Positions 53,008-63,340 of a stretch of DNA of 64,000 nt are shown here, one piece after another. Under the pieces are notes generated by a model. It made no database searches. It was not told the origin of the DNA and saw nothing but the letters and a program-made list of their open reading frames with translations. Location of the stretch: contig JAWKMN010000011.1 in the NCBI GenBank assembly GCA_041392165.1, forward strand, positions 1-64,000, read 5' to 3'. The translations under genes were made by a program, and so were the position numbers. The stretch comes from Arenibacter sp041392165. Lineage in GTDB: Bacteria > Bacteroidota > Bacteroidia > Flavobacteriales > Flavobacteriaceae. Position 1 is the first letter of the stretch. Each line of letters starts with the position of its first letter.

Positions 53008-55062
53008 TTGAAAGTAGTCCTTTTGTTTTTCTTTATAACTTCAGGCCTCTTGGCCCAGGATTCAGCATCCGTTAAGGTTATTGCGCGCTCCTTATCTAAC
53101 AAAGTGCTTTTAAGGTGGGCAGTGGACAAGCCCTTGGCATGGAAGAATGCCAATGAAGTAGGTTTTTGGATAGAACGGGCAACAATTTCCAGAAACGGAG
53201 AAGCCGTAGTGCCCATAGAAAGGAAACCATTGGTTGCCCAACCGCTAAAACCGAAACCTTTGTCCGAATGGGAGAAATTGGCCTTACACGATCAGAATGC
53301 GGCCATATTGGCCCAGGCGCTATATGGTGATTCCTTTGAAGTTAGTCCCCCTGGGAATGGGATGGGAGCAGTCTATGCCATAAACGATGAATTGGAGCAG
53401 CGTTTTACCATTGCCCTGTTAGCTGCCGAACAAAATTATGAAGCTTCCAAATTGGCAGGATGGGCCTTAGAGGATACTTCTGTTATTTCTGGAGAAAAAT
53501 ATGTCTATTCTGTCTCCGTTGCCAGACGGGAAACAGCTTATGGTATAAAAAAAGGAACTGTATTTGCCGGTCCTGATTTGTATGAAGTTCTTCCTAAGCC
53601 CATAGGTTTAGCGGGCGTCTTTTCAGATAAAAAGGTCACTTTGAGCTGGAATTTTAATCTGCTTCAACAAATTTATTCCAATTACCACATAGAAAGATCA
53701 CGGGACGGTATTTCTTTTGAGCCTATAAACGGGGAGCCCATTTTTAATGCCCAACAACCCAAGGCCGTCTCAGAGATATCCATGGTCTACATAGATTCAA
53801 TCCCTAACGACACCAATTTCTATTATCGCGTTATTGGAAAAACTGCTTTTGGAGAAACCGGACCATATTCCGAAGTAATTCAGGGCAAGGCGCAAGAAAC
53901 TTTGGGTTTTGTTCCTCGAATATATCAAAAAGAACTGCCAACAGACTATAAAGTAATACTCCGATGGGAATTCAAGGAAGAAGGGAATAGATTGATCAAT
54001 AAGTTTCAACTGCGCAAGGCAAACAATAACCAAGGTCCGTTTTCAACAGTGATAGATAATATCCCAGTATCGGTAAGGGAAGTAACCTATGAAGGATTGG
54101 ATAGGGTAAATTATTTTACCATCGTTGCCATGGGTAGGAACGGGGTTGAAAGTGAGTCCTATGCTTCATTGGTGCAACCGGTAGACTCCTTGCCCCCTTC
54201 TATCCCAATGGGGCTTAAGGGAAAAATTGACACAACGGGTGTCGTTAACTTATCATGGTCAAAAAATAGGGAAGAAGATATTGCAGGGTATCGAATCTTT
54301 CGGTCCTATAATCCAAAAGCAGAATTTAGTGAGGTCACTCAGACGGCTTTTAAACAGGAGAATTATTCGGATACCATTGCAATTGCCAATTTAAACCGAA
54401 AAATATACTATAAAATATTGGCGGAGGACCAACGCTTTAACCGGTCAAAATTTTCGGAGGTTTTAACCTTGTACAAACCTGATGTTATTCCTCCTTCTGC
54501 TCCCACTATTAACAATTATAAAGTTACTACCGACGGAATTGAGATTTTTTGGATTCCCAGCAGTAGTCCCGATGCTAGCTCCCATATCGTATATCGGAAA
54601 ACTGGAAGGGCGAAAGAAACCCAATGGAGGAAATTGTTTGAATCCAAAACAAGACAGGATTCTTCTTTTTATGATCCTACTTTGTTGGAACCAAATGTTT
54701 TTAGTTATACCGTGGTCGCCAAAGATTCGGTTGGTTTTGAAAGTTTACCAGCCAAGCCTGTTTCGGTTGTATGGAACGGTAAGACCCTTAATGAGGGAGA
54801 TATTATGTTTAATGGAACTGTAAATCGGGAATTGCGATTTATCAACCTTAGATGGAAAGTCAAGGATTTTAATGTTGCCGAATACCTTTTATATAAAGGG
54901 GAAGAGGGCCAAGGTTTAAAATTATACAAAACCTTGAACAGAACTACCAAAGGTTTTAACGATGTGGAATTGGAAGCCAATTCAGACTATACCTATGGAT
55001 TGCAATTGGTCTTTGAAGGGGGGAGGACTTCTTTGATAAAAAAGATTAATTTAAAGTATTAG
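53008..55062 (+). CDS. Secreted fibronectin type III repeat protein
   Basis: 684 residues, TTG start, signal peptide KVVLLFFFITSGLLAQ/D. After an unclassified N-terminal domain (about 20-190, WIERATISRNGEAVVPIER) come about four or five FN3 domains, for example ANPLSW-like strands KKVTLSWNFNLLQ, VNLSWSKNREEDIAGYRIFR and IEIFWIPSSSPDASSHIVYR, each with SYTV or FYYRV partners. No enzyme domain or sorting signal. Three bases before the SprB-repeat gene. Likely an exported scaffold or ligand. Confidence 0.85.
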   Translation: MKVVLLFFFITSGLLAQDSASVKVIARSLSNKVLLRWAVDKPLAWKNANEVGFWIERATISRNGEAVVPIERKPLVAQPLKPKPLSEWEKLALHDQNAAILAQALYGDSFEVSPPGNGMGAVYAINDELEQRFTIALLAAEQNYEASKLAGWALEDTSVISGEKYVYSVSVARRETAYGIKKGTVFAGPDLYEVLPKPIGLAGVFSDKKVTLSWNFNLLQQIYSNYHIERSRDGISFEPINGEPIFNAQQPKAVSEISMVYIDSIPNDTNFYYRVIGKTAFGETGPYSEVIQGKAQETLGFVPRIYQKELPTDYKVILRWEFKEEGNRLINKFQLRKANNNQGPFSTVIDNIPVSVREVTYEGLDRVNYFTIVAMGRNGVESESYASLVQPVDSLPPSIPMGLKGKIDTTGVVNLSWSKNREEDIAGYRIFRSYNPKAEFSEVTQTAFKQENYSDTIAIANLNRKIYYKILAEDQRFNRSKFSEVLTLYKPDVIPPSAPTINNYKVTTDGIEIFWIPSSSPDASSHIVYRKTGRAKETQWRKLFESKTRQDSSFYDPTLLEPNVFSYTVVAKDSVGFESLPAKPVSVVWNGKTLNEGDIMFNGTVNRELRFINLRWKVKDFNVAEYLLYKGEEGQGLKLYKTLNRTTKGFNDVELEANSDYTYGLQLVFEGGRTSLIKKINLKY

Positions 55063-55065
55063 AAA

Positions 55066-58000
55066 ATGGTGATCTTCAGTAATAGGAGGGGAACTGTCCG
55101 GTTTTATGACACAATTGCCCTGGCATTATTTTTTATGTTTTCAATTTTAACCAATTCCCAGGAATATAGGGTTAAGGCTACCGTATCATTAGATCCAACC
55201 AATAGCTTTAATGTTGGAAATAAATCCAATTATTATATAGGTATGGGAGGTTTAACCTTTTCGCCAATAACACAATCCATAATTGATTTTCCCGAATGCA
55301 TTGCCCCATTTACTATTGATTCAAGGAGCGACTATGTAATCGTTGCTGACAATCAAAGATCTAAAACCTGTTATTTTGATTGGTCCGGGCCTCTTCCAAG
55401 TTTTGTAAATACCTATGTTGAAGGCAATATCCCAGTAACCATTAACAATGTTGATCATGATACGTTTTCGGTTCTTCATACCCAATATCATGATCAACCC
55501 ATTTCCCCTTGCACCCAATATAGTTCATGGGACAACAATACCCTGTCCGCCGCTTCATCAGGTCTAACACTTATACAGTATACTTTTATACCATTTAACG
55601 AAACAGTTATAAATACAATACCCGGGAATATCTTGTCTATAGATCAAAAATTTAAATTGGAGTTTCAAAGTGGCAACGCTCCTTCCGGATGGCGTTATTC
55701 CATCGACAATGGAGGATCATGGGCGGATTACGGAGATGAGGAATTGTCCTTACAGGATTTAGGAATTAAGTTTGAGGATATCTCCAATAGCCAAATTAAG
55801 TTTCAAGGAATTGCTTGTGGAAATCTAGAAGTTTATTCTGAAAATATAATCACTGTAGATGTAAAGAAAAGCCCGCCCGTACTACTCGATACGAAAGTTG
55901 CAAATGCAACATGTTACGGGGCTAACAATGGTTCCATACAATTGACCTTTAAAGAAAATATCGCTTCCGGCCATCGTATGCGATTTTTTTTATATCAGGG
56001 TTCCCTACCCGATCCTGATGACCCGGAAATACTTGAAAATAAACCTTCTTTTCCAGGGACTGCTCAACAAACAGTATCGGATGCCGTATTAGACCTAGAG
56101 CCAACCGAAAACGGTTATAGTGCCACCATCTTTAATTTAAATGGGAACAGTACCACGGACAATGGGAATACAATACTTAATTATGACGATTATTTTATTA
56201 TCTATCAAGAAGTAAACTATAATACCAGTCCTGTTACGGTAACAACAGCCGGGGTAACCCCAAATCTCTATAGAATAAATCAGCCTACTGCAATTATTCC
56301 CTTCGGCAGCATAACCCAAGGTCAATGCAACGGCAATACCGCGGAAATAAATTTTTCTGCATTGGGGGGCAACAATTTGGATCCTTCGGGCAGTTATAGT
56401 TATCAGTATAGGTTAGATGATGGTCCATGGGTCCAGGCTACTTCAAATCCGCAATCTGTTGACCTTACTTCAAATGATCAAGCTGTTCAGATCAAGGCAA
56501 TATATTCCATTGGGAATTGTGAAAGTGAAACAGAAATTTTGGAAGAAAAAATAAATGCCATCATACCTAGTCTAATGTTTGAGGAAATAATTCCAGGCCT
56601 TGCCTCATCCAACAACTCCAATGACGGTGTCATCAGTGCGAACTATAGCGGGGGTACTCCCAACTATACTTTTTATTTGGCCAAAGAGAATAAGGATACC
56701 TCGGCTTTTGAGGTTGTTCAAAATCCTACTATAATAGAGAATCCGCTGGTTAAGAAAGTTGAATTTCACGATTTGGGAGTAGGCACCTATAGAATAACCA
56801 TTGTTGATCAAAATGAATGCTCCGTGACTACTGAAATATTGGGGGACATTGAAGTAACCATTATACCCAGTCCAACAATCGTTTCCCAACAAATAAACGA
56901 AATCAGATGTGTAGACAATAGCAAGGGATCAATATCTATTAATGTTTCGGGTGGAGTGTCACCGTATAATTACGAATGGACCATTAATGGTGTTACTTCC
57001 CCAATTCAGTCCACAGCGAGTCAAACGATTTCAATAAATGACCTATCAGAAGCTGGGGAATACGTTCTAAAGGTTGGTTCAGTCGGATTTACCGAGTTTA
57101 ATAATCCCTCGGGTTATGTGAGCACTTCTATAACCATGACCACTCCGGAAGTAGTATCAATCACTTCGACCACCGTAAATAATATAAGTTGTTTTGGGGC
57201 TAAAAATGGAGGTATTGTGGTAACCGCCTCTGGCGGTATAAGCTTTGAATATAAATTGGGCTTTTTGGGGGCATGGACGCCTCTTACCAATAGTACCATT
57301 CCTATAACAATTGGGGGATTCTATGATGTTTATCTAAGAAATCAATACAATTGCATGTCCGATCCGATAATGGGCATATTGGTAACAGAGCCGGAAGAAC
57401 TTTTGGCCTCGGCGATTTCCGGGAACGCAACCATAAATGGCGGAAACCAAGGCAGCATTACCCTAACTATAAGCGGAGGAACACCATTTTCCGAACCCGC
57501 CGATCCCTATACAGTTTATTGGACCAAGGACGGGCAACCCTTTGTATCTCCATCAGGAGCTACCAGTACCAAACTTATTGATCTGGAGGCTGGGGAATAC
57601 AGGGCCCATATTACCGATGCCAATGGCTGTTTGCCCCAGACCAATAATCCCATAACTATTTTGGAGCCCGAGCCCTTACTGGTAAACCTAGTTCAAACTG
57701 TAATGTTGGAATGTAGTGAGGACGATTTTGGGGAAATCACTGCTTCTGTCCAAGGAGGAATCCCTCCATATGCCTATGAATGGTTTCAGATTACCAACGG
57801 TAACACTATCTTGACCGAGGAAACAGAAATTATTGATAATCTGCAAGCTGGAGAATATTTTGTTAGGGTTACCGATAGCAGTGGTGTTTCGGTAGATGCC
57901 CTTCCTTTAAGCATAGCCCAACCTGATGACTTGGAAATAATCATAAACCACATTAGCCCTGTAGTTTGCCATGATGGGGCTACAGCTATCATTGATATTT

Positions 58001-59400
58001 CCGTAACTGGAGGTACTGCCCCTTATAGCTATCTCTGGAGCAATGGATCTACCAACAAAAATTTAACTAACGTACAGCCCGGGGAATATTCTTTGGAGGT
58101 ATATGACGACAACGGTTGTTTTGCTGAAACTTTTGTAACTATCGATCCTGCTTCCGATCCTTTACACATTGCAGATGTTACCATAAATCACAGTAAGGAG
58201 TATATGTCTAACGACGGTAGTATTTCAGTACAAATTAAAGGGGGGGCGGTTCCTTATAACATTAATTGGACAAGACTATCGGACGGTATGGTAATAGGGA
58301 ATAGTTGGGAAATTACCAACTTGTCCGCGGATACCTATGAAATTTCGATTTCCGATGGGAATGGCTGTAACTTAAAGGAAGTATATAGCATTACCCAACC
58401 CGATATTGTGGAAGCAACCATTATAAATCCTTCCTGTGCAGGGGATTCGAACGGTAGCATCAAGCTCACGGTAAACCAAGGCAACGGAAATTTCACCTAT
58501 AATTGGGATACCGGAGAAACTACAAATAACATCACCGATCTATCCCCTGGGAATTATACGGTAACCATTTATGGCCTTGACAATAGCCCTGTTACAAGAA
58601 CCTATATAGTTGAATCGCCTTTGCCCTTAGATGTAGACTTAGGGGAGAACAGAACACTTTGTGCTGGGCAAGATTTGCTAATGGATGTAGGGAGTGTAGA
58701 TAAGAACGCAACATACAATTGGACCTCGGATACGGGGTTTACAAGTAAAGACCCACAAGTGATCATTAACAAAAGTGGCCGATATACCGTTATGGTTACA
58801 TACCAAAATGGATGTTCTGCCACAGGAACGGTTATTATTGATGTAAGTGATATTGAAATTAATGCCGAATTCGCAATTTCCAGCCAAGCATTTGTTGGAG
58901 AATCACTCATTGCCGTAGATATAAGCTATCCCCTTCCTGAGATCCAAGAATGGGTATTACCGGAGAATGCCATTATTCTAAGACAAGATTCGGATGAGGC
59001 TGAATTTAGATTCAATGAACCTGGTGAGTATGAAATAGGGATTATTACCCAGATAGGGCAATGTATGGCTCAACAGACCAAAAAAGTTCTGGTAACGGAG
59101 AATGAAGCCTTGACCTCAAAGGAAGGACAAGGGAATCAACGAAAAAAAATTGAGAGTTTCATGATTTATCCAAATCCTACGAACGGAGAATTTGTGTCCC
59201 AAATTGTCCTTCCAGAAATAGACCCCATCAGTATAAAAGTTTATAATTTTGCCAACAATGCCCTAATGGCCTTGGAAAAGGATCAGGGTGCCTCCTCCTA
59301 TTCCTTACCCTTCAACCTATCCGGATTACCTTCGGGGATGTATGCGGTAGTTCTGGAAACCTCTTTTGGAAATGCGTTGAGGAAGGTCATTTTGAAATAG
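55066..59400 (+). CDS. SprB-repeat surface protein with T9SS type A sorting domain
   Basis: 1444 residues exported through type IX secretion. Signal helix ALALFFMFSILTNSQ. Several SprB-type repeats in the middle and second half, with the pattern GGTPPY-Y-W-G-T---L-AG-Y-V-V-D--GC; clear ones are VTGGTAPYSYLWSNGSTNK (about 985) and VQGGIPPYAYEW (about 895). The C-terminus (from about 1365, FMIYPNPTNGEFVSQI to GLPSGMYAVVLETSFGN, ending LRKVILK) is the sorting domain. SprB itself is a gliding adhesin; here it may be an adhesin or surface fibre. Last gene of the forward run. Confidence 0.93.
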   Translation: MVIFSNRRGTVRFYDTIALALFFMFSILTNSQEYRVKATVSLDPTNSFNVGNKSNYYIGMGGLTFSPITQSIIDFPECIAPFTIDSRSDYVIVADNQRSKTCYFDWSGPLPSFVNTYVEGNIPVTINNVDHDTFSVLHTQYHDQPISPCTQYSSWDNNTLSAASSGLTLIQYTFIPFNETVINTIPGNILSIDQKFKLEFQSGNAPSGWRYSIDNGGSWADYGDEELSLQDLGIKFEDISNSQIKFQGIACGNLEVYSENIITVDVKKSPPVLLDTKVANATCYGANNGSIQLTFKENIASGHRMRFFLYQGSLPDPDDPEILENKPSFPGTAQQTVSDAVLDLEPTENGYSATIFNLNGNSTTDNGNTILNYDDYFIIYQEVNYNTSPVTVTTAGVTPNLYRINQPTAIIPFGSITQGQCNGNTAEINFSALGGNNLDPSGSYSYQYRLDDGPWVQATSNPQSVDLTSNDQAVQIKAIYSIGNCESETEILEEKINAIIPSLMFEEIIPGLASSNNSNDGVISANYSGGTPNYTFYLAKENKDTSAFEVVQNPTIIENPLVKKVEFHDLGVGTYRITIVDQNECSVTTEILGDIEVTIIPSPTIVSQQINEIRCVDNSKGSISINVSGGVSPYNYEWTINGVTSPIQSTASQTISINDLSEAGEYVLKVGSVGFTEFNNPSGYVSTSITMTTPEVVSITSTTVNNISCFGAKNGGIVVTASGGISFEYKLGFLGAWTPLTNSTIPITIGGFYDVYLRNQYNCMSDPIMGILVTEPEELLASAISGNATINGGNQGSITLTISGGTPFSEPADPYTVYWTKDGQPFVSPSGATSTKLIDLEAGEYRAHITDANGCLPQTNNPITILEPEPLLVNLVQTVMLECSEDDFGEITASVQGGIPPYAYEWFQITNGNTILTEETEIIDNLQAGEYFVRVTDSSGVSVDALPLSIAQPDDLEIIINHISPVVCHDGATAIIDISVTGGTAPYSYLWSNGSTNKNLTNVQPGEYSLEVYDDNGCFAETFVTIDPASDPLHIADVTINHSKEYMSNDGSISVQIKGGAVPYNINWTRLSDGMVIGNSWEITNLSADTYEISISDGNGCNLKEVYSITQPDIVEATIINPSCAGDSNGSIKLTVNQGNGNFTYNWDTGETTNNITDLSPGNYTVTIYGLDNSPVTRTYIVESPLPLDVDLGENRTLCAGQDLLMDVGSVDKNATYNWTSDTGFTSKDPQVIINKSGRYTVMVTYQNGCSATGTVIIDVSDIEINAEFAISSQAFVGESLIAVDISYPLPEIQEWVLPENAIILRQDSDEAEFRFNEPGEYEIGIITQIGQCMAQQTKKVLVTENEALTSKEGQGNQRKKIESFMIYPNPTNGEFVSQIVLPEIDPISIKVYNFANNALMALEKDQGASSYSLPFNLSGLPSGMYAVVLETSFGNALRKVILK

Positions 59401-59578
59401 CATTCGGGATTTTCCATAAAAAATTAGGACTGACATACCCTGGGCAATCCAGGAAGAGCATAACTTAGGTACATTCAGAATTTAATTATTTATAGGGAAC
59501 CTAAGTGTGTAACTCAAAAGTTCTTAATGCGCCAAACAATATTGCCAGGGTATTGACCCATCCAACCCAATTACAAAA

Positions 59579-60034
59579 CTACCCTAGTTGCAGTATTACA
59601 ATTTTTCTGGAATTAAAAACAACTACATCCCCCACAACTTTCCCCAAAAGCAATTTCCCTATGGGCGTATTGGGGGCAATGGCAAAATAGGATACCCCAT
59701 CTATCTTCAATTCCCCTGCACTGACCCCCATATAATAATTTTGCCGGTCCGTATACACCACACTGCCCAACCCCACTTTTGAATAACCTGTTTTGAGCGG
59801 TATCTTTTTAAACAACTCCTGTAACAATTGCGCTTCTACCAACTGATTTCCCAATTTTTCACGTTCCAATTGAATCATGGCCCTACCGGTTTCGTGCTTA
59901 TCCCCGGCACTACTTTTGGTTTCAGAGTTCAAAGCTTCTTGTAAGGATTCAATATTGTTATTGATGCGCACAAATCTATTCTCTATAAACGATTTACAAA
60001 ACTCATATAATCGTTGCTTTACCAAAAAATCCAT
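59579..60034 (-). CDS. GreA/GreB C-terminal-like family protein
   Basis: 151 residues. An N-terminal helical hairpin (ESLQEALNSETKSSAGDKHETGRAM) and a C-terminal FKBP-like domain with IAPNTPIGKLLLGKVVGD resemble GreA/B-type factors that bind RNA polymerase. The tip acidic residues of true Gre factors are not obvious. Such proteins are sometimes mislabelled as 3-oxoacyl-ACP synthase in flavobacteria. Converges with the SprB gene, 178 bases apart. Confidence 0.75.
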   Translation of the reverse strand: MDFLVKQRLYEFCKSFIENRFVRINNNIESLQEALNSETKSSAGDKHETGRAMIQLEREKLGNQLVEAQLLQELFKKIPLKTGYSKVGLGSVVYTDRQNYYMGVSAGELKIDGVSYFAIAPNTPIGKLLLGKVVGDVVVFNSRKIVILQLG

Positions 60035-60081
60035 TCAGAATGTACTGTTTTAAATTTACACCACTTTAGGCGATTACACCT

Positions 60082-61203
60082 TTAAGTCCTGTTTGCCAAA
60101 TAGGCCAATTCCTTCCCTACCAAACTACCAATGGCAATTCCCATACCGCCCAATCGTACCCCACAATATACATTATTGGCAAGTTGCTTTACAATTGGTT
60201 TCTTCTGATTTCCCAACCCCATGATACCGCTCCACCTTAGGTCTATTTCAAAAGGGGTATTGGGCAAAATATGTGTCTGCAAAAGCTCTTCCAATTTGTC
60301 CTGAATTAAAGCGGTCTCCCCAAAGGAGTTGGTTTCCTCTCCCTTAAAATCCAGATTTCTTCCTCCTCCAATCAATATTCTACTATCTATATTCCTGAAA
60401 TAATAGTAACCCTCATCCATATGAAAAGTACCCTTTATGGAAAGCTTGTGGATGGGTTTGGTAATCAGTACCTGCGCCCTGGCCGGTTTCACCGTTTCCC
60501 CGATCAATTGGGAGGCAAAACCATTGGTGGCAATGAACAGTTTGTTGGTCTTAAATTCAAATTGATCGGTCTTTACCATAACATGATCCGCATTCTCTTG
60601 GTAGCTATCCACACCAACGGCATTCAGGATAATTACCCCACTCTTCTGTATCTTAGATAGTAGGGCTTTCATCATTTTACCCGTATCTATCTGGCCTTCA
60701 AAAGGGTTGGTTATATAATTTTCCTTAACCTCCTTAAAATTAAAACTATTGGGGTGTACTAGAAAAGGAGCTGTCCCAAATACGGGTTTTAATAAAGAGT
60801 TTATCCTATCCAAATTGCCAAGACAATCCTCATATAGTTCTACCTGCCCCTTTAAAAAAACTTCATGCCCCCCGTTATTTTGATAATCCATTGGTTTATC
60901 CCCAAGTGTTTCCCTTAGCAATTGTATCCCTTCCCAACGCTTTAGTACCAATTGGCGGACTTCTTCTTCGGACTGCGTTTTTAGATCGGACAAAACTTCT
61001 GAAATGCTCCCAAAACAAGCGAATCCTGCATTTTTGGTACTGGCCCCTTGTGGGAACCGGCCTCTTTCCAAAACCAATATTTTTGCCTTGGGATATTGCT
61101 TTTTTAAATGCAGGGCACAATTTAACCCCACAATTCCACTACCTACTATAGTATGGTCAATGTTGGACAACCAGGTCCTATACTCCCAATAACTCAGGTT
61201 CAT
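60082..61203 (-). CDS. FAD-dependent oxidoreductase (DAO family)
   Basis: About 373 residues. FAD-binding GxGxxG in HTIVGSGIVGLNCALHL, followed by the DAO pattern VLERGRFPQGASTKNAGFACFG and the C-terminal RWSGIMGLGNQKKPI with GGMGIAIGSLVGKELA. The natural ATG is at 61203 (MNLSYWEYRTW); an in-frame TTG at 61233 adds ten residues and is not needed. Likely an amino-acid or glycine oxidase-like enzyme; substrate unknown. Confidence 0.88.
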   Translation of the reverse strand: MNLSYWEYRTWLSNIDHTIVGSGIVGLNCALHLKKQYPKAKILVLERGRFPQGASTKNAGFACFGSISEVLSDLKTQSEEEVRQLVLKRWEGIQLLRETLGDKPMDYQNNGGHEVFLKGQVELYEDCLGNLDRINSLLKPVFGTAPFLVHPNSFNFKEVKENYITNPFEGQIDTGKMMKALLSKIQKSGVIILNAVGVDSYQENADHVMVKTDQFEFKTNKLFIATNGFASQLIGETVKPARAQVLITKPIHKLSIKGTFHMDEGYYYFRNIDSRILIGGGRNLDFKGEETNSFGETALIQDKLEELLQTHILPNTPFEIDLRWSGIMGLGNQKKPIVKQLANNVYCGVRLGGMGIAIGSLVGKELAYLANRT

Positions 61204-61305
61204 AATGGTCCTTTGCTTTTTGAAGTGTTTCAAATAGAGAAATATGGAATAAAGTTATTAATTAATAACCGTCTAGGGACCATACCATAATCCTTTGCAC
61301 TAAAA

Positions 61306-61348
61306 AAGGCAGATTATAAGGGGATAGACCCCCTGTATAATCTGCCTT
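61306..61348 (-). terminator. Terminator of the fabH-accB-accC operon
   Basis: AAGGCAGATTATA (61306-61318) pairs perfectly over 13 bases with TATAATCTGCCTT (61336-61348), with TTTTTT on the minus strand, just past the accC stop. Confidence 0.85.
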
Positions 61349-61377
61349 ATTCCAAGAAATAATTAAATGTTAACCGA

Positions 61378-62730
61378 TTATTCCACAGGTTGTGGTGCCA
61401 TTACAAAGTCTTCCATAAACTTGGTAGTATAATTCCCTGCCAAATAATCTGGGTGGTCCATAAGCTGTCTGTGAAAAGGAATGGTGGTCTTGATACCTTC
61501 TATAACAAACTCATCTAGGGCACGCTTCATTTTATTGATGGCTTCTTCCCTAGTTTGGGCCGTTGTAATCAACTTTGCAATCATGGAATCATAATTGGGC
61601 GGAATGGTATATCCACTGTACACATGGGTATCCAATCTAATGCCATGCCCGCCAGGGGTATGCAAGGTGGTGATCTTTCCCGGAGAGGGCCTAAATGCGT
61701 TATACGGGTCTTCGGCATTTATTCTACATTCTATGGAATGCAGCTTTGGAAGATAATTTTTTCCCGAGATCGGTACCCCGCCGGCAACTAGAATTTGTTC
61801 CCTAATAAGGTCATAATCTATTACCTGTTCCGTTATGGGATGTTCTACCTGTATCCTGGTATTCATTTCCATAAAATAGAAATTCCGGTGTTTGTCCACC
61901 AGGAATTCTATGGTACCCGCTCCTTCATATTTTATGTATTCCGCAGCTTTTACAGCCGCTTTCCCCATTTCGTCCCTCAACTTATCGGTCATGAACGGTG
62001 ATGGTGTTTCCTCGGTCAACTTTTGATGGCGACGCTGAATGGAGCAATCCCTTTCCGAAAGGTGACAAGCCTTTCCATATTGGTCGCCAACTATCTGTAT
62101 TTCTATATGTCGGGGTTCCTCTATCAACTTTTCCATATACATGCCCCCATTCCCAAAGGCGGCCGTAGCTTCCTTTACGGCACTGTTGAAAAGATCTTCC
62201 ATCTTATCTTCGGACATTACGGCACGCATTCCCTTACCGCCACCTCCTGCAGTAGCCTTGATCATTACGGGATACCCCATTTTTTTGGCTACTTTTTTAG
62301 CATCCTCCGCATCCTTCAATAGGCCATCAGATCCCGGTACACAGGGTACCCCTGCCTTCTTCATGGTGTCTTTGGCGGTAGCCTTATCGCCCATCTTGTC
62401 TATATGTTCACCGGTAGCCCCGATAAATTTTATATCATGCTCGGCACATATTCTGGAAAACTTGGAGTTTTCGGAAAGAAAACCGTATCCCGGATGTATG
62501 GCATCGGCATTGGTAATTTCGGCCGCTGCAATAATATTGGGTATTTTTAGATAGGATTCACTACTTAGGGCGGGACCTATACAAACGGCTTCGTCGGCAA
62601 AACGTACATGTAGGCTTTCCTCATCCGCTTTGGAATATACCGCCACCGTTTTTATACCCATTTCCTTACAGGTCCTAATAATGCGCAGCGCTATTTCTCC
62701 CCTATTTGCAATAAGTATTTTCTTAAACAT
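61378..62730 (-). CDS. accC: Acetyl-CoA carboxylase, biotin carboxylase subunit
   Basis: Carboxylates biotin on AccB with ATP and bicarbonate, first step of fatty acid synthesis. N-terminus FKKILIANRGEIALRIIRT, ATP-grasp loop KATAGGGGKGMRAV, catalytic region RDCSIQRRHQKLTEETPSPF, EMNTRIQVEHPITE. 450 residues, complete. Last gene of fabH-accB-accC, 91 bases after accB. Confidence 0.97.
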   Translation of the reverse strand: MFKKILIANRGEIALRIIRTCKEMGIKTVAVYSKADEESLHVRFADEAVCIGPALSSESYLKIPNIIAAAEITNADAIHPGYGFLSENSKFSRICAEHDIKFIGATGEHIDKMGDKATAKDTMKKAGVPCVPGSDGLLKDAEDAKKVAKKMGYPVMIKATAGGGGKGMRAVMSEDKMEDLFNSAVKEATAAFGNGGMYMEKLIEEPRHIEIQIVGDQYGKACHLSERDCSIQRRHQKLTEETPSPFMTDKLRDEMGKAAVKAAEYIKYEGAGTIEFLVDKHRNFYFMEMNTRIQVEHPITEQVIDYDLIREQILVAGGVPISGKNYLPKLHSIECRINAEDPYNAFRPSPGKITTLHTPGGHGIRLDTHVYSGYTIPPNYDSMIAKLITTAQTREEAINKMKRALDEFVIEGIKTTIPFHRQLMDHPDYLAGNYTTKFMEDFVMAPQPVE

Positions 62731-62821
62731 CTTTTGAAATTTTAAATTTTGTATCCTAAATTTTAAATGATTAGAAATGACCGTATAAAAACGTCATCTT
62801 ACATTTAGCATTTAAAACTTC

Positions 62822-63307
62822 TTATGATGGATCTACCAAAAATAAAGGCTGATCAAATTCTACAGGTGAACTATCATCTACAAGAACTTTAACAATGGTA
62901 CCGGAAACTTCGGATTCAATATCGTTAAACAACTTCATTGCTTCTATGACACAAAGTACATCCCCTTTGCCAATGGTATCCCCTACCTCAACAAAGGAAG
63001 GCTTGTCCGGTGAGGGTTTTCTATAAAATGTTCCAATTATAGGCGATTTTATGGTAATATATTTGGAATTTGCATCAGCTTCCTTTTTTACCTCCACTTC
63101 TACAGAAGGAGCCGCTGTGGGGGCTGCAGCAACCTGCTGTGGCATAGGGCTCCCCACAGGAATTTGTTGTACATAAGTTGGTTCTGCCGTATAACCGGCC
63201 GCCCCGGTCCGGATGGTGATCTTTATATCTTCCATCTCCAGTTTTACTTCACTAGCCCCAGATTTGGCTACAAATTTAATTAAGCTTTGAATTTCTTTAA
63301 TATCCAT
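62822..63307 (-). CDS. accB: Acetyl-CoA carboxylase biotin carboxyl carrier protein
   Basis: 161 residues. The C-terminal biotinyl domain carries the modified Lys in VIEAMKLFNDIESE, with an Ala/Pro-rich linker (about 60-80) from the N-terminal part. Carries carboxybiotin between AccC and the carboxyltransferase. Between fabH and accC. Confidence 0.97.
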   Translation of the reverse strand: MDIKEIQSLIKFVAKSGASEVKLEMEDIKITIRTGAAGYTAEPTYVQQIPVGSPMPQQVAAAPTAAPSVEVEVKKEADANSKYITIKSPIIGTFYRKPSPDKPSFVEVGDTIGKGDVLCVIEAMKLFNDIESEVSGTIVKVLVDDSSPVEFDQPLFLVDPS

Positions 63308-63340
63308 AGAGTTCGTATTAGTTTATAGGTTACTTCAGAT

